From contig CAUWNS010000003.1 in NCBI GenBank assembly GCA_963560245.1, positions 1-64,000 on the forward strand: a stretch of DNA of 64,000 nt, read 5' to 3'. Source of the DNA: Pseudoruminococcus_B sp937901805. Its GTDB lineage: Bacteria > Bacillota > Clostridia > Oscillospirales > Ruminococcaceae. Below are positions 1 through 8,311 of this stretch, one piece after another. The position numbers were made by a program, and so were the translations under genes. Position 1 is the stretch's first letter, and the number at the start of each line of letters is the position of its first letter. Below the pieces are notes generated by a model. That model did not search any database and was not told the origin of the DNA. It worked only from the letters and a program-made list of their open reading frames with translations.

Positions 1-145
1 GGACATTTACATCGCCGGGCGCAGCGGAGATATGGAAATTTTAAACTTTGGCGGCGCAGTATCTAAGCAGGAGTATATGGATTTGCAGCAGTACGCTTTA
101 GGGAAGCTGATGTTCCGGCTGTCCGGAATCAGGCTGGCCGCCTAA
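1..145 (+). CDS. 3' end of an unidentified protein (partial)
   Basis: The reading frame open from base 2 runs to a TAA at 143-145 and encodes the last 47 residues of a protein that begins outside the window. It ends 14 bases before the ABC exporter start, so it is probably the first gene of that operon. In such operons this place is often taken by a small transcriptional regulator, but the tail shows no motif I can assign, so that role is only inference. Confidence 0.5.
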   Translation, partial: DIYIAGRSGDMEILNFGGAVSKQEYMDLQQYALGKLMFRLSGIRLAA

Positions 146-159
146 GAAAGGAGTATTTT

Positions 160-1884
160 ATGAGAACTATTTTTTCAAAGGTAAAATTGAAAGGACGGCA
201 AATCGCAGTATTGTCTGTACTGGTTCTGTTTGCCGCTATTGCAGAAATGATGCTGCCCTCGCTGCTCGCCCAAATGATTAACAGCGGGGTGGCCGATTCT
301 TCCCGCAGTACCATTTTCATCCTTGCCGCTGTCATGGCTGGTGTGACGGTACTGGCATGTATCGTCAATTTTTTGTCTGTGAAAATCGCCTCCCGCATTT
401 CCACGGACTTTTCCGCAGCGCTTCGCGGACAGGTTTTTGAAAAGGTACAGAGCTTTTCAGCCGCTGAACTGGATAAGTTTGGTACAGCCAGTCTTGTCAC
501 ACGAAGCACATCGGATATTACAAACGTTCAAAATTTTCTTACCCTGCTTTTGCGGATCGGCATCCTTGCACCGATGATGGCGATAGCAGGCCTGATTTTC
601 TCCGCTGCTACCGGAGGGCAGGTCAGCTCTGTCCTTACGGTTGCGATTCCAGTGTTACTGGTGAGCTGCGGTATTATCATTTTGTTCGCCTCCCGCTATT
701 CCGTAAAACTCAGGAAAAAACTGGACCGTCTCAATCAGCTTTTTCTGGAATCGCTGGAGGGCGTCCGGGTCATCCGCGCTTTCAATAAGCAGCAGACGGC
801 AAGCCGCCGTTTCGACGAGGCAAATACCGACTATGCTGCAACCGCCATGCTTTCCGGACGAATCACCAGCTTGTTGCTGCCGGTCATCAATGTGATTTTC
901 GGAGTGACCACAGCGGCGGTTTTAGGCCTTGGCGCCTATTATGTCGAAACAGGCGCCATGGAGGTCGGCTCTCTGGTAGCGAACAGCCAGTACATCAGCA
1001 TGGTGCTGATGTCTGTGATGATGCTGGCACTTGTCATCATGATGTTCCCCACGGCATATGCCTGCGCAGGGCGTATTGCGGAAGTGCTGGAGACAGAAAC
1101 CACGATTCGGGACGGCACGTTTTCCTTGCAGGAACGCCCGCTCCGCTCCACGGTGGAATTTCGTCATGTGACCTTTGCCTATCCCGGCGCACAGGAGCCG
1201 ATTTTGAAAGACATCAGCTTTGAAGCACATCCCGGAGAAATCACCGCCATTATCGGCGGAACGGGCCGGGGCAAATCCAGTATTTTAAAGCTGATCCCGC
1301 GCCTGTATGATCCCCTGTTCGGAGAGGTTTTGATTGACGGGGTAAACGCAAAGGAATATGCCGTGGACGACCTCCGTTCCCTGATTGGCTATGTGCCGCA
1401 GAAAAATGTTTTGTTTTCCGGCGATATTGCCTCCAACCTCAATTTCGGAAAAGAGGACGGCACACAGCAGGACTGGCAGGCTGCTGCGAAAACTGCATGT
1501 GCCGAGGAATTTATCCTGAAAAAGGAAAACGGGTATCATGACCGGATCGCCCAGGGCGGAACAAATCTTTCCGGCGGGCAGCGCCAGCGGATGGCGATTG
1601 CAAGAGCGATTATGAAACAGCCCGAAATCTATGTGTTTGACGACAGCTTTTCCGCTTTGGATATGAAAACCGATCAAACGCTCCGCAACAATTTGAAAGC
1701 GTCCATGGGAGACGCCACCATTATTATGGTGGCGCAGCGGATCAGCACGATTTTGGACGCTGACCGTATTTTAGTTGTTGACGACGGAATGATTGTGGGT
1801 CAGGGAACACATCAGGAGCTTTTAAAAAACTGCCCGCTCTATCGTGAAATTGCAGAAATCCAGTTGGGAAAGGAGGCCGTCTGA
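160..1884 (+). CDS. ABC exporter, half-transporter with degenerate ATP site
   Basis: This 574-residue protein is a fused membrane-plus-ATPase half of an ABC exporter. About six membrane helices fill residues 15-300. The nucleotide-binding domain follows, with Walker A GGTGRGKS at 366-373 and LSGGQ at 470-474. The Walker B glutamate is replaced by Asp (D495 in VFDDS) and the switch histidine by Gln (Q525 in VAQR). This is the known pattern of the non-catalytic partner in heterodimeric exporters such as LmrCD, BmrCD and TM287/288. The ATG follows an AAAGGAG site. The stop lies one base before the next gene, which supplies the canonical site. Likely substrates are drugs, lipids or peptides; none can be named from sequence. 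Confidence 0.9.
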   Translation: MRTIFSKVKLKGRQIAVLSVLVLFAAIAEMMLPSLLAQMINSGVADSSRSTIFILAAVMAGVTVLACIVNFLSVKIASRISTDFSAALRGQVFEKVQSFSAAELDKFGTASLVTRSTSDITNVQNFLTLLLRIGILAPMMAIAGLIFSAATGGQVSSVLTVAIPVLLVSCGIIILFASRYSVKLRKKLDRLNQLFLESLEGVRVIRAFNKQQTASRRFDEANTDYAATAMLSGRITSLLLPVINVIFGVTTAAVLGLGAYYVETGAMEVGSLVANSQYISMVLMSVMMLALVIMMFPTAYACAGRIAEVLETETTIRDGTFSLQERPLRSTVEFRHVTFAYPGAQEPILKDISFEAHPGEITAIIGGTGRGKSSILKLIPRLYDPLFGEVLIDGVNAKEYAVDDLRSLIGYVPQKNVLFSGDIASNLNFGKEDGTQQDWQAAAKTACAEEFILKKENGYHDRIAQGGTNLSGGQRQRMAIARAIMKQPEIYVFDDSFSALDMKTDQTLRNNLKASMGDATIIMVAQRISTILDADRILVVDDGMIVGQGTHQELLKNCPLYREIAEIQLGKEAV

Positions 1885-1885
1885 C

Positions 1886-3625
1886 ATGAAAAACCATACC
1901 TTCAAACGGCTGCTGGGATATCTGAAAGCCCACAGGCTGCGGTTGTTTTTTGTCCTGCTGTTTGCTTCCGTCAGCACTATTTTCACCGTGATGGCCCCGT
2001 TTGTGATCGGCAAGGTCACAACAACCCTGTTTGACAGCATCCGAGACGGCGTGTTTTATTGGGAAACCATTCTCTGGCTGCTGGCGGCGCTGGTATGCCT
2101 CTATCTGATTTCCCAGTTCTTTTCGTTTTTGCAGGGATTTCACATGGCGAAAGTCACCGCAAATGTCATGCGCGAAATCCGAAGCGACATTGACGGGAAA
2201 ATGCACCGCTTAAAATTGAACTACTATGATACGCATACCCACGGCGACATACTCAGCGTGATCACCAACGACGTCGATACCATCAACAATACCGTCAGCC
2301 AGAACCTGACCTCTATCGTTACACAGGTAATCACAGCGATCGGCATTCTTTTGATGATGCTGGCAATCAGCCCGAAGCTGACCATCATTCCGATCATTAT
2401 GGTGCCGCTGTCGCTGCTCAGCGCGGCGGGTGTGATGAAATCCGGGAGCCGGCATTATGAAAAACAGCAGCAATTGCTGGGCCAGCTCAACGGATACATT
2501 GAGGAAATGTACAACGGCCAGCAGGTCATTCAATCTTTTAGTTATCAGGACAGAGCAAAGCGGCGTTTTTCCGCTTTGAACGAAGAATTGAAACACAGTT
2601 CCTATAAGGCGGAAACAACTGCGGGAGCCGTCAGCCCGATTACTACCCTGGTCAACGATATGGGTTATGTAGTTTGCGCTGTCATCGGCTGTCTAAGCGC
2701 CATCGGCGGGCTTATCACAGTGGGAAACGTACAGGCCATGCTGGAGTACACCCGCCGGTTTGCCGAGCCGTTTTCCTCTCTGGCCGGTATGGCGGGAAGC
2801 TTCGGCGCTGCCAAAGCCGCAGGAGACCGGATTTTCGCTTTGCTGGACGCGGAGGAGGAACTTCCGGACGCAGAACACGGCATCATTCCCAAAAACCATT
2901 CCGGCAGCGTGACGTTCCAAAACGTTCAGTTCGGGTATACGCCTGACCGAATGCTGATGAACGGTGTAAATCTGACAGTCAAACCCGGTCAGAAGGTGGC
3001 GATTGTAGGACCGACCGGCGCGGGTAAAACCACCCTGATCAACCTACTCATGCGCTTTTATGAGATTAACGGCGGCGCTATCATGGTGGACGGCGTCAAT
3101 ATACAGGATATGCCCAGAGAAGAGCTGCGGGATCGCTTCGGCATGGTGCTGCAGGACACCTGGCTTTTTGAGGGGACGATTGCCGACAACCTGGGATATG
3201 CACAAGAGCATATGGACAGAAACAAAATTGTCGCCGCGGCAAAGTCTGCCTGCGCGCATAATTTCATCAAAACGCTGCCCGGCGGATATGATATGGAACT
3301 TTCCAAAGGAGCGGAAAACATTTCACAGGGAGAGCGCCAGCTTCTCACCATTGCCCGGGCCATCGCTTCCGATCCGGAAATTATGATTCTGGACGAGGCG
3401 ACAAGCAATGTAGACACCCATACAGAGGCTTTAATCCAGCGCGCTATGGCGCAGCTGATGAAAGGCCGCACCAGTTTTGTCATCGCCCACAGACTTTCCA
3501 CCATCCGCGACGCCGATATGATTTTGTATATGGAAGATGGCGATATCAAAGAAGTTGGAAATCACGAGGAGTTGATGGCAAGGGACGGGAAATATGCGGC
3601 CCTTTACAACAGCCAGTTTGCATAA
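1886..3625 (+). CDS. ABC exporter, half-transporter with canonical catalytic site
   Basis: Partner of the preceding half-transporter, 579 residues. I chose the ATG at 1886 because AGGAGG lies about 10 bases upstream and homology to exporter N-termini starts there; the frame is open further back but overlaps the previous gene. The membrane domain occupies roughly residues 15-300. The ATPase has Walker A GPTGAGKTT, an altered signature ISQGERQ, an intact Walker B ILDEATS and switch histidine IAHRLST. The ISQGE signature pairs with the Asp-bearing Walker B of the first subunit, so one of the two ATP sites should be weak, as expected for a heterodimer. The operon ends at a hairpin about 60 bases downstream. 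Confidence 0.92.
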   Translation: MKNHTFKRLLGYLKAHRLRLFFVLLFASVSTIFTVMAPFVIGKVTTTLFDSIRDGVFYWETILWLLAALVCLYLISQFFSFLQGFHMAKVTANVMREIRSDIDGKMHRLKLNYYDTHTHGDILSVITNDVDTINNTVSQNLTSIVTQVITAIGILLMMLAISPKLTIIPIIMVPLSLLSAAGVMKSGSRHYEKQQQLLGQLNGYIEEMYNGQQVIQSFSYQDRAKRRFSALNEELKHSSYKAETTAGAVSPITTLVNDMGYVVCAVIGCLSAIGGLITVGNVQAMLEYTRRFAEPFSSLAGMAGSFGAAKAAGDRIFALLDAEEELPDAEHGIIPKNHSGSVTFQNVQFGYTPDRMLMNGVNLTVKPGQKVAIVGPTGAGKTTLINLLMRFYEINGGAIMVDGVNIQDMPREELRDRFGMVLQDTWLFEGTIADNLGYAQEHMDRNKIVAAAKSACAHNFIKTLPGGYDMELSKGAENISQGERQLLTIARAIASDPEIMILDEATSNVDTHTEALIQRAMAQLMKGRTSFVIAHRLSTIRDADMILYMEDGDIKEVGNHEELMARDGKYAALYNSQFA

Positions 3626-3685
3626 GCATGAGTTTCATCAAACAACTGTCAAATTCAAAGAAAAGATAATATATAGAATCAACTT

Positions 3686-3714
3686 CCCCGTAGGCGGCCA
3701 ATTCACCTACGGGG
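3686..3714 (+). terminator. Terminator of the ABC exporter operon
   Basis: A nine-pair stem (CCCCGTAGG and CCTACGGGG) with an 11-base loop, followed by a T-rich ATTCTTTATTT tract, lies about 60 bases after the second exporter gene. Confidence 0.75.
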
Positions 3715-3746
3715 ATTCTTTATTTGGAGATTCTTTCAATAATACG

Positions 3747-4049
3747 GTGCAACAAGGCGTCCAAGTATACCAGTTGAAGCCATTTTCCGGGGAAGCCGTG
3801 GCAGAATCCCTTTATACAACGGACGATAGAAACAGGCTTTATAAGATGGATCTTATCAGAGGAACCGGACATGTCGATATGTACCGCATCACGTTGTCTA
3901 ATAACCGGGTTTCTGTTTCCGCTCACTCAGAATATGAGTTTGTTTTGGCAGACCAAGAAGCGAAAAACTTTACTAGTTCTCATGAATTGATCGAATGGAC
4001 GGACATTTCTGATTTCTCCAGCCTAAATGTATTGGACACTATGTACTGA
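3747..4049 (+). CDS. Possible small hypothetical protein or gene remnant
   Basis: An open frame that can start at GTG 3747 gives 100 residues; the frame stays open further back through the terminator into the exporter gene. There is no well-placed ribosome binding site (a GGAG lies about 20 bases upstream) and I recognise no family. The composition (QVYQLKPFSGEAV, then polar residues and no membrane helix) looks protein-like rather than random. It may be the surviving end of a larger gene. Function unknown. Confidence 0.25.
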   Translation: MQQGVQVYQLKPFSGEAVAESLYTTDDRNRLYKMDLIRGTGHVDMYRITLSNNRVSVSAHSEYEFVLADQEAKNFTSSHELIEWTDISDFSSLNVLDTMY

Positions 4050-4201
4050 TGATCTATTGACTTTGTAAAGAATATGAGGATGGTATCTTTTCATGAAAAC
4101 CATGGAGTTTCCAGATAAAACAAGAACATAAAAAGTGTCGTGATCTTCTTGACAAAAAATGACGCTCAATAATTTCATGTACTACAAAATTCACCATATT
4201 A

Positions 4202-4230
4202 TTTACGACACCTTGAAAGTGTAATATAAT
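4202..4230 (+). promoter_or_regulatory. Promoter of the surface-protein gene
   Basis: TTTACG (4202-4207), 17 bases, then a perfect TATAAT (4225-4230), about 44 bases before the start codon. Confidence 0.5.
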
Positions 4231-4273
4231 AACGTATAGAGTAATCAAAAAGGCGGAAAAGGGGTATTTTCCA

Positions 4274-5023
4274 ATGGATAAAATTAAAAAATTTTATGAC
4301 AAGTACAAGAAAATTGCCATTCCAGTAGCAATCATACTTGTATTATTGATTGCGGTAGGTATTTACTTTATTTCACAACCTAATGCTGATACTAATAAGA
4401 GAGTAGAAAGTCAAACAGAAGAAAAAGTCGATATCTCAAAAAATGACAAACAAAAAGATGATAAAAAAGATGAAGACAAGGATAGTGAAGACAAACCTGC
4501 TGATACGAGCAATACTAATGCCGATAAGCCTGTAGACAACACATCTGTCGACACTCCGTCAAGCAGCAGCACTTCCTCTAACTCCAACGGCAATGGAAAC
4601 GCCAACGTGAACAAGCCTGCGAGCAAGCCGTCCCACAGCCATTCTTGGAAAGACCACACTGCGACCAAGCAGGTGTGGGTACCAAATGTTGTAGAAGTGC
4701 CTGTATATGAAACACAGATAGTTTATGGTGCTCAATTTTATACATTTTCCGGCTATAATGAGCTCGGGCAAGAAGAATGGATTGCAAACGGTCCAATCTA
4801 CTGGTTTGAAAATGGGTTCACACATGATGATTTAAGTGAGATCATATTCAATGCACTCAGTCAGAGCCCCGACGGAGTTGTAGATGGTGTATTATATGCA
4901 AACTACGCCAATATTCAAAGATATGACAAAGTGCAAACTGGTACAAAGCAAGAAGATCATGGTTCGTATAAAACTGAAAATTATGTGGATTACCAGTATT
5001 GTGACTGCGGTGCAACGAGGTAA
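4274..5023 (+). CDS. Membrane-anchored extracytoplasmic protein with disordered linker
   Basis: This 249-residue protein starts with a short basic cytoplasmic segment and one hydrophobic helix (about residues 14-34) with no cleavage or lipobox motif, so it is probably an uncleaved anchor. A long linker rich in Lys, Asp and Glu and then Ser, Asn and Thr (about 40-115) follows. The outer domain begins with a His-rich HSHSWKDHT segment and ends in YQYCDCGATR. His-Trp-Lys-His and terminal Cys-x-Cys-Gly elements of this sort recur in poorly characterised Firmicutes surface proteins. The gene is clearly AT-richer than its neighbours, which suggests a different origin. It has its own promoter and terminator. 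Function unknown; a cell-surface location is the only safe inference. Confidence 0.7.
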   Translation: MDKIKKFYDKYKKIAIPVAIILVLLIAVGIYFISQPNADTNKRVESQTEEKVDISKNDKQKDDKKDEDKDSEDKPADTSNTNADKPVDNTSVDTPSSSSTSSNSNGNGNANVNKPASKPSHSHSWKDHTATKQVWVPNVVEVPVYETQIVYGAQFYTFSGYNELGQEEWIANGPIYWFENGFTHDDLSEIIFNALSQSPDGVVDGVLYANYANIQRYDKVQTGTKQEDHGSYKTENYVDYQYCDCGATR

Positions 5024-5046
5024 CAGGCAGACATACCGAAACAATA

Positions 5047-5088
5047 AAAAAGGGATATTCCAATCTTACGAAAGGAATATCCCTTTTT
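5047..5088 (+). terminator. Terminator of the surface-protein gene
   Basis: A 15-pair stem (AAAAAGGGATATTCC pairing with its exact complement) around a 12-base loop, ending in TTTTT. It could work in both directions. Confidence 0.9.
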
Positions 5089-5278
5089 AGTCATTCAAGG
5101 CTCATTAACATGCAGTAAATGAGGAGATAGATTATTATATTGTTTGTGCTTAGAGTGTCTTTATATGCTTTGTATTAGAAATGGAGAAGAACAAAAAACA
5201 TCCCAAGATCTAGAGTCCACTTTTTCCGCATTACTCTCAAAATAAAAGTGGGTTATTTAGTGGGTTATATAAAATAAG

Positions 5279-5323
5279 AAAATCCCTACAGTTCAGCCTA
5301 TTAAGCTGTTCTATAGGGATTTT
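5279..5323 (-). terminator. Terminator downstream of tRNA-Val
   Basis: AAAATCCCTA and its near complement flank an inner ACAG/CTGT pairing. Read on the minus strand this is the hairpin immediately after tRNA-Val. The 190 bases before it (5089-5278) hold only two copies of GTGGGTTAT and no gene. Confidence 0.6.
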
Positions 5324-5326
5324 TAT

Positions 5327-5403
<77 letters not shown>

Positions 5404-5417
5404 AAAGCAATGGTTAT

Positions 5418-5446
5418 ATTATAGCAGACCTTTATCAAAATTACAA
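5418..5446 (-). promoter_or_regulatory. Promoter of tRNA-Val
   Basis: On the minus strand, TTGTAA, 17 bases, TATAAT, ending 15 bases before the tRNA. The -35 element overlaps the stop codon of the small upstream reading frame. Confidence 0.75.
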
Positions 5447-5581
5447 CCTCAAATTTTTGTTTTTGTTTTCTTTTTTCCTCCTTTTCTGGATTTCCCCTTT
5501 TGAAATGACAAGAGCGCAATATTCAAAAAGGATTATAAGAACCAGAAAAATGCCACAAATACAAAAAACTACCGCCCACAT
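5441..5581 (-). CDS. Possible 46-residue single-helix membrane protein
   Basis: Starting at the ATG at 5581, this frame gives one strongly hydrophobic helix (about residues 2-24) followed by a Lys/Arg/Asn-rich cytoplasmic tail. GGAAAGGAG lies about 20 bases upstream and GGGGTGGG nearer. A plausible promoter (TATACA, 17 bases, TATAAT) precedes that. Single-helix miniproteins with basic tails are common but hard to verify, and no family is recognisable. The alternative is chance open frame in an AT-rich spacer. Confidence 0.3.
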   Translation of the reverse strand: MWAVVFCICGIFLVLIILFEYCALVISKGEIQKRRKKENKNKNLRL

Positions 5582-5669
5582 ATACCCACCCCATCTTCTC
5601 GACTCCTTTCCATTATATGAATCCCCTATTCCCATGTATACATGAACAAAAAATAAGGTTCATTTTCTC

Positions 5670-5700
5670 TTGACATGAAGTGAACTCCAAGTGGTACACT
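5670..5700 (+). promoter_or_regulatory. MerR-type promoter/operator with 19-base spacer
   Basis: TTGACA (5670-5675) and TACACT (5695-5700) are separated by 19 bases, the over-long spacing typical of MerR-activated promoters. The spacer region holds an imperfect dyad, ACATGAAGT (5673-5681) and ACTCCAAGT (5684-5692), two bases apart with 7 of 9 positions matching. It precedes the broken merR copy and, 0.9 kb on, the intact merR-aldo/keto reductase pair. Confidence 0.75.
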
Positions 5701-5765
5701 TCTAATCAGGAAGCTAAACTACGATTTATTTTACGATTAAGTGAAATTCAGAAGAATCTTTCCTT

Positions 5766-6110
5766 ATGACTATTGCGCAGATGAACCAACGCTTTAACCT
5801 TTCTACAGACACCCTACGATATTATGAACGGATTGGGTTGATTCCATCGGTTAGACGTACTTCAGGAGGAATTCTGAACTACAGCGAGGAAGACTGCAAA
5901 CGCATTGAATGTATCAAATGTATGCGCTGTGCCGGTCTTGCAATCGGGGTATTTTCCCCGATTGCAAGATATCTCATCTGCAGACGCCTGGATATTCTCC
6001 AGCTGCCCTATGAAATGATTGCTTCGGCAGATTATGGACCTACAGCAGGCGCCCTGTATCCGGTCCGGAGATTTGATTTGCCGCCGGAAAACTCCCGCTT
6101 GCCCAATTGA
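5766..6110 (+). pseudogene. Broken MerR-family regulator
   Basis: The first ~60 residues are a clear MerR winged helix (TIAQMNQRFNLSTDTLRYYERIGLI), closely parallel to the intact paralogue at 6604. Similarity stops after KCMRCAGLAI, exactly where a perfect 13-base inverted repeat begins. The remaining ~50 residues match nothing in the family, and the coiled-coil dimerisation helix is missing. A shortened DNA-binding fragment could still be made, but the gene reads as a decayed duplicate. The intact MerR-type promoter just upstream is a leftover that the second copy may now use. Confidence 0.7.
5937..5968. repeat. Perfect 13-base inverted repeat at the merR break point
   Basis: CTTGCAATCGGGG (5937-5949) and its exact complement (5956-5968) flank a six-base loop TATTTT. 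It sits where MerR homology ends, so it may be the scar of a palindrome-mediated rearrangement. Confidence 0.85.
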
Positions 6111-6603
6111 TGGGACGCCTGCTTTTCCTAGCTGCATTTTTTCTGGTATACTGGGCAGGGAGAAGCATCCCCGTTCCTTCTCATCGGTTATTTCACGGGT
6201 GTATACAAAGATTACCCGGCATCCTATTACAATGGGCAGTTATTCTGCTGCTGCTTTGGCGGCAGCAACAGAAAAGAAACATACGCAGAACATAGTAATC
6301 CGATATCACCGAACTGATTGTCAACGGGGCACAGCATGTTCCCGCTGAAAAAGGCACACTGGACAGAAACTGTCCAATAGCAGACTTTTCAAGCGGATAC
6401 GGCTTTTGAGGGGCGGATTTCAAAAGGCAGCGCCCTATAAAAAGAATATTGATTATATTCTATCAATTTTAATGCCTACGCTCTTCTCCTGGGTTATGGA
6501 ATAGAAATTGCTTTTTGGGTTTAACAGCCAAAAGCAATGCGCGGGACGGCAAGACATACCCCGGAATGTCTGCGCCTTAAAAACAGAAAAAGGAGGAAAT
6601 CCC
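6111..6603. other. Stretch without a recognisable gene
   Basis: About 490 bases between the broken and the intact merR. Short frames (one with a hydrophobic run near 6110-6280) overlap one another, lack good ribosome binding sites and match no family. They are probably debris of deleted sequence. I see no clear promoter for the downstream merR here. Confidence 0.5.
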
Positions 6604-6993
6604 ATGACAATAGCAGAAGTCAGTAAACAATATGGACTTTCCGCAGACACACTGCGTTATTATGAACGCATTGGACTAATCCCTCCGGTTGGAAGGACAT
6701 CCGGCGGAATCCGAGATTACACAGAAGAAGACTGCCGCTGGATTGAATTTGCGAAGTGTATGCGCAGTGCCGGGCTTGCCATCGAAGCACTGGCAGAATA
6801 CGTTTCTCTGTTCCGACAGAGGGACGCTACAATCCCGGCAAGAAAACAAATCCTCATGGAGCAGCGGGATCAGCTGATCCAGAAAATCCATGAAATGCAG
6901 GATACATTAGTCCGCCTGAATTATAAAATTAACCGTTACGAACAATCCGTTCTTCCCGCAGAGAGAAAACTGAAAAAACATACGGAATCCTGA
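6604..6993 (+). CDS. MerR-family transcriptional regulator
   Basis: This 129-residue regulator begins at ATG 6604 behind AAGGAGG; frame upstream of it is non-coding. Residues 1-70 form the MerR winged helix (TIAEVSKQYGLSADTLRYYERIGLI, then the RDYTEEDCRWIEF wing region). Residues 75-120 form the dimerising coiled coil. No Cys cluster for metal binding is seen. The sequence resembles the small MerR proteins that sit beside aldo/keto reductases and respond to electrophiles or redox stress. It lies 36 bases before such a reductase and probably co-transcribes with it. Confidence 0.88.
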   Translation: MTIAEVSKQYGLSADTLRYYERIGLIPPVGRTSGGIRDYTEEDCRWIEFAKCMRSAGLAIEALAEYVSLFRQRDATIPARKQILMEQRDQLIQKIHEMQDTLVRLNYKINRYEQSVLPAERKLKKHTES

Positions 6994-7029
6994 TTGGATG
7001 AGATATAGAGAGAAAGGAAAAGTTTTTGT

Positions 7030-8124
7030 ATGGAATACCGCAAAATCCCCCACGGAAATGATGAACTGAGTACCATTGGGATTGGCGCAGGCAGCCTGGA
7101 AGTCGCCGGCGCAGAGGAAGTGGAGGCCATCATCCACTATGCTATGGAACAGGGCGTCAATTTTATGGACACTATTATGAACCGCGACGACGCCGCCCAG
7201 CCAATTGCCCGCGCACTGAAGGGCGTACGCAGCCGAATGAAGATGCAAATCCACTTTGGAGCTTATTATCCAAACGGCGTATACAAACGCACGCGCGACC
7301 CAAAAGAGGTACAGAAAGGCTTTGAACAGGAGCTGAAAAAATACAACACCGATTATGCAGACATCGGTATGATCCACTGCGTGGATGAATTGGATGACTT
7401 TGATGTAGTGATGAATGGCGGAACTTTTGACTATACCAGCCGATTAAAACAAAACGGTACTATCCGCTATCTGGGGTTCGCCTCCCATAACCCGGATATC
7501 TGTAAAAAATTTGTAGAAACCGGGGCATTCGATGTCTTTATGCTGAGTGTAAATGCTTCCTATGACCTGGAGCCCTCGGAGGGGATGCTCTCCCTGTCCC
7601 AAAAACGTGTAGAGCTGTATCAGGAATGCCAGAAACGCGGGATTGGCATTACCGTTATGAAACCCTATGGCGGCGGTCAGCTCCTCAACGAGGGTACTTC
7701 CCCTTTCGGACGCGCAATGACCATCCCGCAGTGCTTCCAGTATGCACTGGATCGCCCTGCCGTCCTTTCCTGTCTGCCGGGAGTACGCTCAGTTCAGGAT
7801 CTAAAAGATGCGCTTTCCTATTATGGAGCCACCAAAGAAGAGCGTGATTATTCCTTTTTGGCAGGTCTCCCTAACAAGGGAATGCAGGGAACCTGTATAT
7901 ACTGCAACCACTGCCAACCCTGTCCAGCCGGGATTGACATCGGGCTTGTGAGCAAATACCTGGATCTGGCAAAAGCCGGAGACGAACTTGCACGGGAACA
8001 CTATCTCAAACTCAGCCGACATGCTTCGGATTGTATTGGCTGCGGTTCCTGTGAACGCAACTGTCCATTCCATGTGGCTGTCCGCAGCAGGATTGCGCAG
8101 GCAAACGAATTCTTTGGAATCTGA
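7030..8124 (+). CDS. Aldo/keto reductase with C-terminal 2[4Fe-4S] ferredoxin domain
   Basis: 364 residues. An aldo/keto-reductase barrel covers about 1-275, followed by a ferredoxin-like tail with two clusters: C289-C292-C295-C298 and C335-C338-C341-C345, the latter ending in CP. Such fusions are common in anaerobic Clostridia and are thought to use ferredoxin electrons or NAD(P)H. Of the usual catalytic tetrad, Asp47 (MDT) and His116 (MIHC) are present. The Tyr position holds Arg52 and the Lys position appears to hold His75, so ordinary NADPH-carbonyl chemistry is doubtful. It is downstream of, and probably controlled by, the MerR gene. Substrate unknown. Confidence 0.88.
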   Translation: MEYRKIPHGNDELSTIGIGAGSLEVAGAEEVEAIIHYAMEQGVNFMDTIMNRDDAAQPIARALKGVRSRMKMQIHFGAYYPNGVYKRTRDPKEVQKGFEQELKKYNTDYADIGMIHCVDELDDFDVVMNGGTFDYTSRLKQNGTIRYLGFASHNPDICKKFVETGAFDVFMLSVNASYDLEPSEGMLSLSQKRVELYQECQKRGIGITVMKPYGGGQLLNEGTSPFGRAMTIPQCFQYALDRPAVLSCLPGVRSVQDLKDALSYYGATKEERDYSFLAGLPNKGMQGTCIYCNHCQPCPAGIDIGLVSKYLDLAKAGDELAREHYLKLSRHASDCIGCGSCERNCPFHVAVRSRIAQANEFFGI

Positions 8125-8180
8125 TTTAGCTGGTATTCGGTTTTCTTTCCAACAGGACAGGAACACCTCATCTTTTACAA

Positions 8181-8213
8181 AAAACACCCGGGTCGAAAGG
8201 ACCCGGGTGTTTT
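8181..8213 (+). terminator. Terminator of the merR-aldo/keto reductase operon
   Basis: CACCCGGGTC and GACCCGGGTG form a stem with a GAAAG loop, preceded by AAAA and followed by TTTT. It may act in both directions. Confidence 0.9.
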
Positions 8214-8311
8214 GCCTCCTGTTGAAAGGTCGCAAACAGTTCCTTTTTTCCAGGCAGAAAATATGGTACACTAAAATTAGTTTTATGGAATGGAAAGGAC
8301 GGACCTCTCTC

